Source: an uncultured Eubacteriales bacterium
GTDB taxonomy: Bacteria; Bacillota; Clostridia; Christensenellales; Borkfalkiaceae
Length of the DNA: 47,428 nucleotides
NCBI GenBank assembly: GCA_900549005.1
Contig: URMT01000003.1
Coordinates: 1-47,428 of the forward strand
Direction of reading: 5' to 3'
The translations under genes and the position numbers were made by a program. The notes beneath the pieces were generated by a model, which saw nothing but the letters and a program-made list of their open reading frames with translations, was not told where the DNA came from and did not search any database. Of this stretch, positions 33,607-41,675 are shown in pieces. Positions within the stretch are counted from its first letter, which is position 1. Each line of letters begins with the position of its first letter.

Positions 33607-34224
33607 TTACAGACCGAGCAGTTTATCCCAGCCCGCGTTGAAAAATTCCTGCAATTTCAGGATATATTGCCGCGCGTCCTCCCGCGATAAGTCGTGCATG
33701 ACGACCTCGAACATGCCGTTGAACATCGCGCTCGCCAGCATGTGCGCCAAATCTTTGCGGATGTCCGCGATCTCATAACCAGCACCTTTTACAGCGTCTA
33801 TAAAGCGAAAGGTACTTTCCGTCTCCACGTCGATCATTTTATCGACGTAGTATTCGTAGCTCGTTCCCCCGCTCTTGCAAAGAATGAGCTTGAAGGCATC
33901 GAAGTTATCGTAGATGAGATCGACCATGCGGTCGATTTTCTGCGCAACGTAGGGGTGCATCTCCCTGCGCTGGTATTCGGGGGAATACCCTGCAAACTCG
34001 TTCTGTACGGTCATGAAATAATTGTACAGTTCGTCTGCCGGCCCCTCCACCAGCTCGCGGAAAATCTCGCTCTTATCCGCAAAGCGGCTGTACAGCATAC
34101 CCGTGGTAAAGCCCGCCCTTTCCGCAATCGTGCGCATGGAGGCTTCGGCAAATCCCCTCTCCATAAATTCGGCCTTTGCCGCCTCTAAAATTTTTCCGCG
34201 CGCGCTGTCGTCTTTTTCCCGCAT
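33607..34224 (-). CDS. TetR/AcrR-family transcriptional regulator
   Basis: This 205-residue regulator has an N-terminal TetR helix-turn-helix (about 12-58: ILEAAKAEFMERGFAEASMRTIAERAGFTTGMLYSRF region) and an all-helical ligand domain containing SGGTSYEYYVDKMID. It lies directly upstream of, and co-directional with, the second ABC pair, separated by a hairpin (33582-33602) and operator C. Its own upstream region has two 13-bp palindromes, probably its binding sites. TetR regulators next to ABC pairs usually respond to the transported compound. Confidence 0.86.
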   Translation of the reverse strand: MREKDDSARGKILEAAKAEFMERGFAEASMRTIAERAGFTTGMLYSRFADKSEIFRELVEGPADELYNYFMTVQNEFAGYSPEYQRREMHPYVAQKIDRMVDLIYDNFDAFKLILCKSGGTSYEYYVDKMIDVETESTFRFIDAVKGAGYEIADIRKDLAHMLASAMFNGMFEVVMHDLSREDARQYILKLQEFFNAGWDKLLGL

Positions 34225-34243
34225 GCTTCACTTCCCATATTTG

Positions 34244-34270
34244 ATAACAATGTTATTATAACAGCGTTAT
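34244..34270. promoter_or_regulatory. Tandem 13-bp palindromes, probable operator of the TetR at 33607-34224
   Basis: ATAACAATGTTAT (34244-34256) and ATAACAGCGTTAT (34258-34270) share the frame ATAAC-N3-GTTAT and are offset by 14 bp. They lie 20-46 nt upstream of the TetR start, the usual geometry for autorepression. The motif is unrelated to the GTTCGC palindrome. Confidence 0.62.
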
Positions 34271-34307
34271 AAGAATAAGTCAATTGTTTTTCCATAAGAA
34301 AATAAAA

Positions 34308-34332
34308 AACCGAAGAAAAACTTTCTTCGGTT
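34308..34332 (-). terminator. Terminator overlapping the ZIP gene stop codon
   Basis: AACCGAAGAAA pairs perfectly with TTTCTTCGGTT around a 3-nt loop, and the minus strand continues TTTTATTTTC. Two bases of the ZIP TAA stop are part of the stem. It ends the six-gene operon that starts at the metallochaperone. Confidence 0.83.
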
Positions 34333-35122
34333 ATCCCAATGCGACATCAAGCGCCATCATCACCACAAAGCCGAGCATTGCACCCCATGTGCCGAAATGC
34401 GGGTGTTCTGATAGGTGCGCATCGGGAATGAGATCTTCCACGACGACAAATATCATTGCGCCCGCAGCAAACGCCAGAAACCACGGCTGCGCCGCCGTTA
34501 GATTTGCCGCAAGAAAATATCCGATAACGGCAAACACGGGTTCCACCGCTCCGCTGCCCATGCCGTATAAAAAGGCTTTACTGCGGCTGCCCGTCGCCGT
34601 TTTCATGGGCAGGGAGACAGCCGCGCCTTCCGGAAAATTCTGTATCGCCATACCCACGGCAAGACCGAGCGCGGAAATAAACGCGCCCTGCTCTCCGAGC
34701 GCTGCCGCCGCGCCGAACGCAAAGCCTACGGCAAGCCCTTCGGGAATATTGTGTATGGTGACGGCAAGAAAGAGTTTTGCGGGCTTGTTAAGGTGGCTCT
34801 TTAACCCTTCTTCCTCGTTTGTTCCCTTATGAAAGTGCGGTACGAGCTTGTCGATGAGCACGAGAAATGCCCCGCCGAGCAGAAAACCTATTACCGCAGG
34901 CAAAAAACTCAACGAGCCGTATGTTTCTTCCGCGCCCTCAATGGACGGAATGAGCAGCGACCACACGGACGCCGCCACCATGACTCCCGAAGCAAACCCC
35001 AAAAACAGAGTATTGAGTTTGCCGGACATCTCTCCCTTGAAGAAAAATACGAGCGCCGCGCCCGCAGTCGTCGCGATGAATATGATACAAAAACCGAGTA
35101 CGGTCATTGCCGTCGTCGTCAA
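34331..35122 (-). CDS. ZIP-family divalent metal transporter (ZupT/GufA-like)
   Basis: This 263-residue ZIP transporter has eight predicted helices. The metal-path motifs are HNIPEGLAVGFAFG (helix 4) and QNFPEGAAVSLPM (helix 5), and a His/acid-rich loop HFHKGTNEEEG lies between helices 3 and 4. ZIP proteins bring Zn2+, Fe2+ or Mn2+ into the cytoplasm. The start is taken as TTG at 35122 because AGGAGG lies 6 nt before it; the next in-frame ATG is 15 nt further and poorly spaced. It is last in an operon headed by a CopZ-like protein under operator D. Confidence 0.88.
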   Translation of the reverse strand: MTTTAMTVLGFCIIFIATTAGAALVFFFKGEMSGKLNTLFLGFASGVMVAASVWSLLIPSIEGAEETYGSLSFLPAVIGFLLGGAFLVLIDKLVPHFHKGTNEEEGLKSHLNKPAKLFLAVTIHNIPEGLAVGFAFGAAAALGEQGAFISALGLAVGMAIQNFPEGAAVSLPMKTATGSRSKAFLYGMGSGAVEPVFAVIGYFLAANLTAAQPWFLAFAAGAMIFVVVEDLIPDAHLSEHPHFGTWGAMLGFVVMMALDVALG

Positions 35123-35143
35123 ATCTGCCCTCCTTTCGTGCCG

Positions 35144-35935
35144 TTACTTCTTTCCGACCAACAGTTTGGAATGCGCGAGCATATATACTCCGCTCTCTTT
35201 CTTGGTCAGAAACAATCCGTCCGTCGTGTCGATGAGTTCGGCCTTCTCAAAGCCGCACTCTTTCAGCTTTTTCACAAACGCCCGCATATCGCCGTATTCG
35301 CGCGGCGACATGATGTCGTGAATAGCGAACGTGCCGCCCTTTTTCATCACGCGCAGCGTTTCCGAAAGAAGCTGCTGTTTATCTTTACCTTTGATGTTGT
35401 GATAGACGTAGTTGCTCGTCACGGCGTCGAACGTTTTGTCCGGAAAGTCGAGTTTTACGGCGTTCCCGCGCAAAAATGATACGTTTCGCACCCCTTCCGC
35501 CTCTGCATTGCGTTCGCAGAGCGGAAGATTGAACGAGGCGTATTCTTTGCCCCAGCGGTCTATGCCGACCATCTGCGCGCGCGGATTGCGCTTGGCGCAG
35601 GCGATGGTAAGCGCCCCGCTGCCGCAACCGACATCCAGCCCTCGCCCTCCGTCCGGCAATGTAACGTATTTCGCAATACCTTCAATCACCCGCTTGGAGA
35701 TCTTGCGCTTGCCGTTATACGAAAAGGCGCAATACATGTTTGCAAATATCCCCGTCAGGACGGCAAACAGCAAAAACGCTGCGCCAAAGAGAACGCCGAG
35801 CGCGATGCGCAGTCCGCCCTCCGTCGCCACGCCCGCCATGCCGAACACGATACATAAGGCAAGGCAGATAATCGCCATGCCGCCGAGGAGAAACAACAAC
35901 CCTCTCGGCACCCAATTCTTATAATCCGGTTTCAT
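35144..35935 (-). CDS. Membrane-anchored class I SAM-dependent methyltransferase
   Basis: This 263-residue protein has two N-terminal membrane helices (about 12-32 and 42-66) followed by a Rossmann methyltransferase domain: motif I GLDVGCGSGALTIACA, acidic loop VGIDRWG, motif IV-like DAVTSNYVYHN, then RVMKKGGTFAIHD. SAM and an unknown substrate would meet at the cytoplasmic face of the membrane. GGAGG precedes the ATG. It is 21 nt before the ZIP gene and probably shares its message. Similar membrane methyltransferases occur in many Firmicutes without a defined role. Confidence 0.8.
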   Translation of the reverse strand: MKPDYKNWVPRGLLFLLGGMAIICLALCIVFGMAGVATEGGLRIALGVLFGAAFLLFAVLTGIFANMYCAFSYNGKRKISKRVIEGIAKYVTLPDGGRGLDVGCGSGALTIACAKRNPRAQMVGIDRWGKEYASFNLPLCERNAEAEGVRNVSFLRGNAVKLDFPDKTFDAVTSNYVYHNIKGKDKQQLLSETLRVMKKGGTFAIHDIMSPREYGDMRAFVKKLKECGFEKAELIDTTDGLFLTKKESGVYMLAHSKLLVGKK

Positions 35936-36021
35936 TCGTATCCTCCATTACCGTCCATACTATATTTCCGACTAAAATAACGTCAATATATATCCGTCTA
36001 CTAAAGCGATTATCAGATACA

Positions 36022-36453
36022 TCACAACTCCCCTGATAAACGACCATATATTTTTTTCGGATTCCGATACAATTCTTTTTCGGGTATTTTTGTAAAACGA
36101 ATGCGTTTTGTATTCCGCCACCATAAAAGGTCAATGACCAGAAAATCAAATACGTTCAGACTTTGCCCCATAATGGTCAGGGAAACAAAATTTTGCAAAA
36201 AGCTGCTGTCTCTGATAAACAGTCCCAAAATGAAAATTAAAAACAAGAACAACAAAAAATTCAACAAAAATACCGCCGCTTTACTGTGTTCTTTATAGCG
36301 CCCACGATATTCTGCAATTTCGTTTATCAGATTTTGAACCTCATCCGGATATGACGAATAATTTTTCAAGTTCTTCTCGTCAGTCCCCGTTCCCAAAAAA
36401 CATAACAGAAAAAAGACAATACATAAAGCCGTCGTTTCGATTGCTAAAATCAT
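36022..36453 (-). CDS. Small membrane protein of unknown function
   Basis: This 143-residue protein has a helix at the N-terminus (CIVFFLLCFLG), a polar stretch, then one or two helices (VFLLNFLLFLFLIFILGLF and possibly FVSLTIMGQ to FLVIDLLWW) and a basic end. No family was recognised. It is more AT-rich than its neighbours. It sits between the two methyltransferase genes of the metallochaperone operon (31 nt and 86 nt gaps). The 86-nt gap downstream has no terminator, so co-transcription remains likely. Confidence 0.62.
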   Translation of the reverse strand: MILAIETTALCIVFFLLCFLGTGTDEKNLKNYSSYPDEVQNLINEIAEYRGRYKEHSKAAVFLLNFLLFLFLIFILGLFIRDSSFLQNFVSLTIMGQSLNVFDFLVIDLLWWRNTKRIRFTKIPEKELYRNPKKIYGRLSGEL

Positions 36454-36484
36454 TTTCTATGCTTCCGTCCATATCTTTGCCGCA

Positions 36485-37093
36485 TCAGGGCTTTATCCCC
36501 TCGACGGCACACCAGACTTTGCGTGTTTTATGAATTTTGACATCGGAAAAACCTGCTTTTCCCATAAGGGCAGCGAGCTCTTCCGCCGTATAAATGGTCA
36601 TACCTTCGCACCGCTTCGTCCAGATTTTCCCCTTTTCGGGATCCGTCATTTCGGACACCAGTATTGCCTTGCCTCCCCTTTTCAGGACGCGAAGCATTTC
36701 TTTCAGCCCCTGCACGGGATCGGGCCAGAAATAAATAGATTCAAAGGACAATGCCCTGTCATAGGTTTCGTCCCGATACGGAAGCCGCATGGCATCTCCG
36801 CACAAAATACCGCACCTGTCCGCATATTTTTTGGTCGCTTTACGGCTACATACAACGCTTTCCTCCGAATAATCGACGCCGTCCGCGCGGCTTTTCGGGC
36901 AGCGCTCCAAAATGCGGACAAGATTTCCTCCACCGCCGCACCCAACGTCCAGAACGCTCTCTCCGTCTTTCAGCGGGCACACCTCGAACGCCCAAAGGCA
37001 AAGAGGCGCATGCCCTTTGTTCATGGCGCTCACGATCATTTTGCCGAATTTTCCCTTCGGTTTTTTGCAATTGTTTAAAAATTTTTTTATCAT
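36485..37093 (-). CDS. Class I SAM-dependent methyltransferase
   Basis: This 202-residue soluble Methyltransf_11-type enzyme has motif I SVLDVGCGGGGNLVRIL, the acidic segment ADGVDYSEESV, GDAMRLPYRDETYD, a post-II segment SFESIYFWPD and RVLKRGGKAILVSE. SAM binding is clear; the acceptor is unknown. GCAGGAG precedes the ATG. It follows the GNAT gene by 14 nt in the operator-D operon. Two different methyltransferases and an acetyltransferase beside a metallochaperone and a ZIP transporter hint at chemical modification of a metal-binding small molecule. Confidence 0.82.
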   Translation of the reverse strand: MIKKFLNNCKKPKGKFGKMIVSAMNKGHAPLCLWAFEVCPLKDGESVLDVGCGGGGNLVRILERCPKSRADGVDYSEESVVCSRKATKKYADRCGILCGDAMRLPYRDETYDRALSFESIYFWPDPVQGLKEMLRVLKRGGKAILVSEMTDPEKGKIWTKRCEGMTIYTAEELAALMGKAGFSDVKIHKTRKVWCAVEGIKP

Positions 37094-37107
37094 AGCTCCT
37101 GCACCTC

Positions 37108-37728
37108 TTATAACTTATACTCATACACCAGCGATTTGCCGGGCATGCCGAAGGAATACGGCTTTTCCCATACGAGCCGAAAGCCGCGCTTTTCATAGAA
37201 TGTGTATGTGGCGTCCGTATCGGTGAACACGCGCACCGTCTTTACGCCGCTCTGAATGCACCGCTCCTGAAAGGCTTCCCAGAGCGCCGTTCCCAAACCT
37301 TTTCGGTAATCTCTGCGCGAACAGAGCGCCATCAGCTCGCAGTCGCAGGTGAGCGGAGTATCTTTGCCGTTCTCTTTGAGTTTCTTGTAAAAGAGATCGA
37401 ACTGTGCCTTGAACGGTGCGGACATCTTGTAGCCGCCGAACATAAACTTGAAAAAGCACCTTAACCACGCCTTATAATGCGGTTTTACGTCGTGCAGTTT
37501 GGCGAGCGCCTTGTCAAAATTCTTTTTGTAGTGCCCGATGATGAACCCGACGACCTGCCCTTCGCTCTCCGCCACATAGGTAAAGGAACACTTCTCTGCG
37601 AGTACCTGCGCATAATCGCACAGAAATGCTCTGTCATTCTCCGTCAGCGGACAGTTAAAAAAGCTCTCGTAAAAGCACATCGCGCAGTCGGGGACGTCCT
37701 TCTCCTCAAATTTGCGGATCAGAAACAT
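37108..37728 (-). CDS. GNAT-family N-acetyltransferase
   Basis: This ~206-residue GNAT protein has YVAESEGQVVGFIIGHY (beta 4), CELMALCSRRDYRKGLGTALW with the acetyl-CoA loop RKGLGT, and a C-terminal TYTFYEKRGFRLV. A long insertion (about 75-120, Lys/Phe-rich) separates the halves. The ATG at 37728 has GAGGTG 6 nt upstream; a GTG three codons earlier overlaps that site. It starts 5 nt after the metallochaperone stop. Substrate unknown. Confidence 0.8.
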   Translation of the reverse strand: MFLIRKFEEKDVPDCAMCFYESFFNCPLTENDRAFLCDYAQVLAEKCSFTYVAESEGQVVGFIIGHYKKNFDKALAKLHDVKPHYKAWLRCFFKFMFGGYKMSAPFKAQFDLFYKKLKENGKDTPLTCDCELMALCSRRDYRKGLGTALWEAFQERCIQSGVKTVRVFTDTDATYTFYEKRGFRLVWEKPYSFGMPGKSLVYEYKL

Positions 37729-37733
37729 AACAC

Positions 37734-37988
37734 TCACCTCTTGTGCGAGAACAGACCGTGCTTTTCATACGGCATCGTCTCAATTCTTCCCACGCCGTAG
37801 CCCTGCTTTGCGATCGCCTCTTTGATGAGCGCGGTATTCACGCTATCCTCGGCAACAACTTCCGTCCTGCCCTTTGCGTGCGAAGATTTTACTTTCTTCA
37901 CGCCATCCACGCGGCGAACGACGTCGTTGACGTGCGTTTCGCACATGCCGCAATGCATGCCTTCTACTTCTAAAACTATCTTTAACAT
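37734..37988 (-). CDS. CopZ-like heavy-metal-associated (HMA) domain protein
   Basis: This 84-residue single HMA domain has the metal-binding loop GMHCGMC (Cys13 and Cys16) and the beta-alpha-beta-beta-alpha-beta pattern ending in KQGYGVGRIE. Such proteins bind Cu+ or Zn2+ through the two cysteines and hand it to partners. It lacks any membrane part. A tail, PYEKHGLFSHKR, adds His residues. AAGGAG precedes the ATG, and operator D with its promoter lies directly upstream, making it the first gene of a six-gene operon ending with the ZIP transporter. No P1B-ATPase partner is present in the island. Confidence 0.85.
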   Translation of the reverse strand: MLKIVLEVEGMHCGMCETHVNDVVRRVDGVKKVKSSHAKGRTEVVAEDSVNTALIKEAIAKQGYGVGRIETMPYEKHGLFSHKR

Positions 37989-38005
37989 AGCTTATTCTCC
38001 TTATA

Positions 38006-38058
38006 GTTCGCATATGCGAACACGCTTATATTATATCTTCTTTATCTGCAAAAAGCAA
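38006..38058 (-). promoter_or_regulatory. Promoter and operator D of the metallochaperone operon
   Basis: On the minus strand TTGCTT (38053-38058) and TATAAT (38030-38035) are 17 bp apart. The perfect palindrome GTTCGCATATGCGAAC (38006-38021) begins exactly 8 nt downstream of the -10, so a bound protein would cover the transcription start. The same 8-nt spacing is found at operator B1. Confidence 0.75.
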
Positions 38059-38080
38059 GCAATTAACGACGGTTTCAAAA

Positions 38081-38104
38081 AAGCGGCCGCAATAGCGACC
38101 GCTT
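38081..38104 (-). terminator. Terminator after the third ABC pair
   Basis: AAGCGGCCGC pairs with GCGACCGCTT (one wobble) around AATA, followed by TTTTTTG on the minus strand, 6 nt beyond the stop at 38110. Confidence 0.75.
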
Positions 38105-38109
38105 TCCTG

Positions 38110-39852
38110 TTACTCGTTTCCCGCGAGGCGTTGCCTTTCTCGCAGATGTATGAAATTGTTGTAGATACCGCCACGCTTTAAGAGCTGTTCGTGCGTGCCC
38201 TGTTCGGCGATTTTCCCCTCGGACACGACGACAATTTTATCCGCCGCGCGGATGGTGTTCAGGCGGTGCGCGATGACGAGCAAGGTTTTGCCCCGCACAA
38301 GTTCGGTGATCGCCTCCTGAATGTGCCGCTCGTTGTCGAGATCGACGCTCGCCGTCGCCTCGTCCAGAATGACGATGGGCGCGTCCTTTAAGATACACCG
38401 CGCAATGGAAATGCGCTGTTTTTCACCACCCGAAAGGGAGGCTCCGCCTTCGCCGATGACGGTATCGAACCCCTGCGGCAGATTCATGATGAAGTCGTAA
38501 CAGCGCGCTTTCTTCGCTGCCTCCTCCACCTCCTCTCTTGTGGCGGTCGGTCTGCCCATCGTGATGTTGTTGTAGACGGTATCCTGAAACAGGTACACTC
38601 GCTGGAACACCATGCTGATTTTGTCCATGAGTTCAGAGAGCGGCACGTCGCGGATGTCCACGCCCCGAACCTTTATACTGCCCGATTTTATATCCCAAAA
38701 ACGAGCCAAAAGGTTTGCGAGCGTCGTCTTTCCTCCCCCGCTGGGGCCGACGAGCGCGGTCATCGTGTTCTTTTCTGCCGCAAAACTGACATTGTGAACA
38801 GTATCTTCTTCGCCGTATGCGAATGTCACGTTCTCAAACGATATTTCGGGGGCGGAAGAGGTTGCGGGAATGTGTTTTTTGCCGTTGTCGGGCAGCGTCT
38901 TTTCATCGAACACGCCCTCAATCCTGTCCAAACAGCTACCCATGACGGTCAGGCGCGACGATTCGCTGTACAGTGTTTTGAGCGGCAGGAAGATGGAAAA
39001 GGCAAACAGCACGCAGCCGATGAGGTACGGCAAGGTCATCATATTTTCAAAATACAGCCACACGCCGAGCGCGACGATGCCCGCCATGCCGATGGTATAG
39101 AGCACGTTGAGCACGACCATCCACGGCAGCTGCGTGAACTCGAATTTGAGCGCGGCGTCCCTCGTCTTGCGGAAGTTTTTTGTCAGATCTTCCGACTTTT
39201 CGCCGAGCAGATTATAGCTCTTGATGACGCCGATTCCCTCGATATGGGAAATGACCGCCTCCGTCAGTTCCTCGTTTTGCTGCTGGCGGATATTGCTGTG
39301 TTTTACGCCCGATTTATTCATAAAGGCCGCGGCGATGACGACCGCCAGCGACACGCCCGTGACCAGCAGCCCGATGCGCCAGTCAATGACGTACATGAAC
39401 GCGACCATGAGGAGCGCTGAAAACCCGTTGCCCAGCATATCCGCAATCGACTGCATAACATTTTCTTCGACAAATACCATATCGGACGAGAGCACCGAGC
39501 TGATCTTTCCGATATTACCAGCCGTAAAGTAGCCCATAGGAAGTTTACGAAGGCGCGCGCCCAGCTCCATGCGCTTTTCTGCAAAAATCTTATATCCCGC
39601 CGTACTCTGCAACCTGTCGCTCCAATTGGTGGCGAGAATATGTACTGCCAGCGACGCCGCCATGCCCGCAAAGTAGATGAGACAGCGCAAAACGGTGATC
39701 GTCCCCTCGTAAAACTCATTGAAGAGCAAGAAACCGAGGAAGAGCGGCATCATGATGCAGATGCCCTTGATGAACGCGAACAGCGCCGCCGAGAGCACCC
39801 TGCCCTTGTATTTGCCCGAAAACTTCAATATCCTAACAAAAAATTTAATCAT
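38110..39852 (-). CDS. ABC transporter permease/ATPase, third IrtAB/YbtPQ-like pair, downstream half
   Basis: This 580-residue half-transporter has six membrane helices after a basic start (KFFVRILKFSGKYKGR). Its ATPase has GPSGGGKTT (Walker A), LSGGEKQRISIARCI, VIILDEATASVD and the AHRLN switch. It overlaps its upstream partner by 4 nt (ATGA). The ATG at 39852 has AGGAGG 8 nt upstream. Its layout and several loops (IEGIGVIKSYNLLGEK; PMGYFTAGNIGKI) closely echo the 30017-31768 protein (VQGIAVIKSYNLTGK; PMGYFNEHNLGQI), pointing to pair duplication within the island. Confidence 0.84.
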   Translation of the reverse strand: MIKFFVRILKFSGKYKGRVLSAALFAFIKGICIMMPLFLGFLLFNEFYEGTITVLRCLIYFAGMAASLAVHILATNWSDRLQSTAGYKIFAEKRMELGARLRKLPMGYFTAGNIGKISSVLSSDMVFVEENVMQSIADMLGNGFSALLMVAFMYVIDWRIGLLVTGVSLAVVIAAAFMNKSGVKHSNIRQQQNEELTEAVISHIEGIGVIKSYNLLGEKSEDLTKNFRKTRDAALKFEFTQLPWMVVLNVLYTIGMAGIVALGVWLYFENMMTLPYLIGCVLFAFSIFLPLKTLYSESSRLTVMGSCLDRIEGVFDEKTLPDNGKKHIPATSSAPEISFENVTFAYGEEDTVHNVSFAAEKNTMTALVGPSGGGKTTLANLLARFWDIKSGSIKVRGVDIRDVPLSELMDKISMVFQRVYLFQDTVYNNITMGRPTATREEVEEAAKKARCYDFIMNLPQGFDTVIGEGGASLSGGEKQRISIARCILKDAPIVILDEATASVDLDNERHIQEAITELVRGKTLLVIAHRLNTIRAADKIVVVSEGKIAEQGTHEQLLKRGGIYNNFIHLRERQRLAGNE

Positions 39853-41597
39853 ACCTCGCCTCCTGTCGTTCCGACCACATTCCACGCCGCGCTGTCCTCG
39901 GAAATCTGCCAGAGCCGTTGATAAATAGCGTTATTTTGGAGCAGTTCTTTATGCGTGCCGCTGCCCGCCACTCTGCCGTTGTCCAGCACATAAATTCTGT
40001 CCGCGTTCTGTATGGACGCAAGGCGGTGCGCGATGACGAGAAGCGTTTTGCCCCGGACGACTTCGGCGATCGCCTTTTCCATCTTCTCCTCGTTTTCGGG
40101 ATCGGCGAACGCCGTCGCCTCGTCCAAGATGACGACGGGCGCGTTTTTCAGAATAGCCCTTGCGAGCGAAACTCTCTGTCGCTCCCCGCCGGAAAGCGCG
40201 CTGCCGCAGTCGCCCGCGAGCGTATCAATCCCGTTTTCAAGTCGATTTATAAATTCCATGCACTGCGCCTTTTGTGCCGCGGCGAGCACTTCCTCCTTCG
40301 TCGCGTCGGGCTTGCCGACCTTGATGTTGTCATATATGCTGGTGTTGAACAGGAAATTATCCTGTGACACAAAGGAAATTTTATCGTTCAGGGCATCGAG
40401 GCTCATGTCCGTAATGTCCTGCCCGCCCAAAGTTATTCGTCCGCCGCCGATGTCGTAGTAATGCACCAGCAGCTTTGCGAGAGTGCTCTTGCCCGAACCC
40501 GATTCGCCGACCAGCGCCGTCTTTTTGCCCTCCTGCACGACGAGGCTGATGCTCTGAACGACGTCCTTGTCCTCATAGGCAAAAGTCACGTTCTCGAACA
40601 CTGCCGTGTTCCCCTTACCCGTAAAGGCGCTCCCCTTGCTTTTCAGCGGCGCGGCGTCCAAAGTCTTTTCAAGCTCTTTGACTTTTCTGTCCACCTGCGC
40701 GAGCGAGGGCACGAAGCGCATTGCCTTCATGAGCGGACCGCCCAAACCGAAGGAAAGGCAGAGCACCAAAATGAGGTCTGCAAGCTGCGACCAGCCGCAC
40801 GCGACGAACATGCCGCCGAACGGCAATGTAAACAACGAACAGCAGGCGAACACGCCCGCATACACCGCCATCCACGGCCAGCACACACGGTACCAGTCGA
40901 GCGTAAAATCGCGGTACGCCTCCACGTCCTTTTTATACCGCTTATAGGAATCGCCGTCCCTGCCGAACACTTTGACGACTTCCATGCCGTTGACGTATTC
41001 GATGATGGTGTTGTTCATGACCTGCGCCGAGCGGTAGTAACTGTCCATCTTGGCAAAGCCGGCGCGCGTCATCATCATGACCGCCCACACACCGATGGGA
41101 AGCATAATAAGCGTTAAGAGCGCGAGTTTCCAGTCCACCGCGAACATGGCGATGAACACGCCGATAGGAATGAGCAGATTGCCGATGCCTTCGGGTATGG
41201 CGTGCGCCAAGAGCAGTTCCATACTCTCCACGTCGTCCACGAACAGCTTTTTCAAGTTTCCCGTCCCCTTCTCCTGCACCACGCCGAGGGGCAGTTTCTC
41301 CATTTTGCCCTGCAAGCTCACGCGCAGATTGTACAGCGTGTTGAACGCCGCGATGTGTGAGAGGGACAGCCCGCCGAGGTAGAACACGAAATTCAGCACA
41401 AGGCAGACGGCAACGCCCACCACTCTGCCCACAGCGAACTGCCACGGAATGCTCTCGCCCGCAATGAGCGGCGAGATGATCTGATACGCGAATATGTACG
41501 GCAAGATCTGCGCCGCCACTGCTATGACAACCATGATCGTCGCCACAATGGTAAGAATCTTGTACTTACCCGCGTACTTCAAGATACTTTTTATCAT
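39849..41597 (-). CDS. ABC transporter permease/ATPase, third IrtAB/YbtPQ-like pair, upstream half
   Basis: This 582-residue half-transporter has six membrane helices and an ATPase with GESGSGKST, LSGGERQRVSLARAI, VVILDEATAFAD and the AHRLA switch. I chose the ATG at 41597 because AGGAGG lies 5 nt upstream; a longer in-frame reading from 41660 would translate across operator E. It pairs with 38110-39852. The operator and -10 box lie 23-44 nt upstream, so this pair belongs to the same regulon as the ECF, MacB-like and metallochaperone operons. A TetR gene sits directly upstream. Confidence 0.84.
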   Translation of the reverse strand: MIKSILKYAGKYKILTIVATIMVVIAVAAQILPYIFAYQIISPLIAGESIPWQFAVGRVVGVAVCLVLNFVFYLGGLSLSHIAAFNTLYNLRVSLQGKMEKLPLGVVQEKGTGNLKKLFVDDVESMELLLAHAIPEGIGNLLIPIGVFIAMFAVDWKLALLTLIMLPIGVWAVMMMTRAGFAKMDSYYRSAQVMNNTIIEYVNGMEVVKVFGRDGDSYKRYKKDVEAYRDFTLDWYRVCWPWMAVYAGVFACCSLFTLPFGGMFVACGWSQLADLILVLCLSFGLGGPLMKAMRFVPSLAQVDRKVKELEKTLDAAPLKSKGSAFTGKGNTAVFENVTFAYEDKDVVQSISLVVQEGKKTALVGESGSGKSTLAKLLVHYYDIGGGRITLGGQDITDMSLDALNDKISFVSQDNFLFNTSIYDNIKVGKPDATKEEVLAAAQKAQCMEFINRLENGIDTLAGDCGSALSGGERQRVSLARAILKNAPVVILDEATAFADPENEEKMEKAIAEVVRGKTLLVIAHRLASIQNADRIYVLDNGRVAGSGTHKELLQNNAIYQRLWQISEDSAAWNVVGTTGGEV

Positions 41598-41619
41598 ACA
41601 GCCTCCTATACTTTTATTT

Positions 41620-41641
41620 GTTCGCATATGCGAACAATATA
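41620..41641 (-). promoter_or_regulatory. Operator E with abutting -10 box
   Basis: The perfect palindrome GTTCGCATATGCGAAC (41620-41635) is preceded on the minus strand directly by TATATT (41636-41641). No good -35 was found; the expected position lies in the terminator hairpin of the upstream TetR gene, so activation or a weak promoter is possible. Confidence 0.66.
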
Positions 41642-41651
41642 CCAAAAGAAT

Positions 41652-41671
41652 TGCCGCCACTGCGGGCGGCA
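41652..41671 (-). terminator. Terminator of the TetR gene 41676-42290
   Basis: TGCCGCC and GGCGGCA form a perfect 7-bp GC stem with a 6-nt loop, followed by ATTCTTTT on the minus strand, 4 nt after the stop. Confidence 0.62.
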
Positions 41672-41675
41672 GAAT

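Noticed and set aside
22171..41641. Repeated GTTCGCATATGCGAAC elements considered as CRISPR or mobile repeats
   Set aside because: They are kilobases apart, each directly in front of a gene start, with no spacer structure; operators explain them better.
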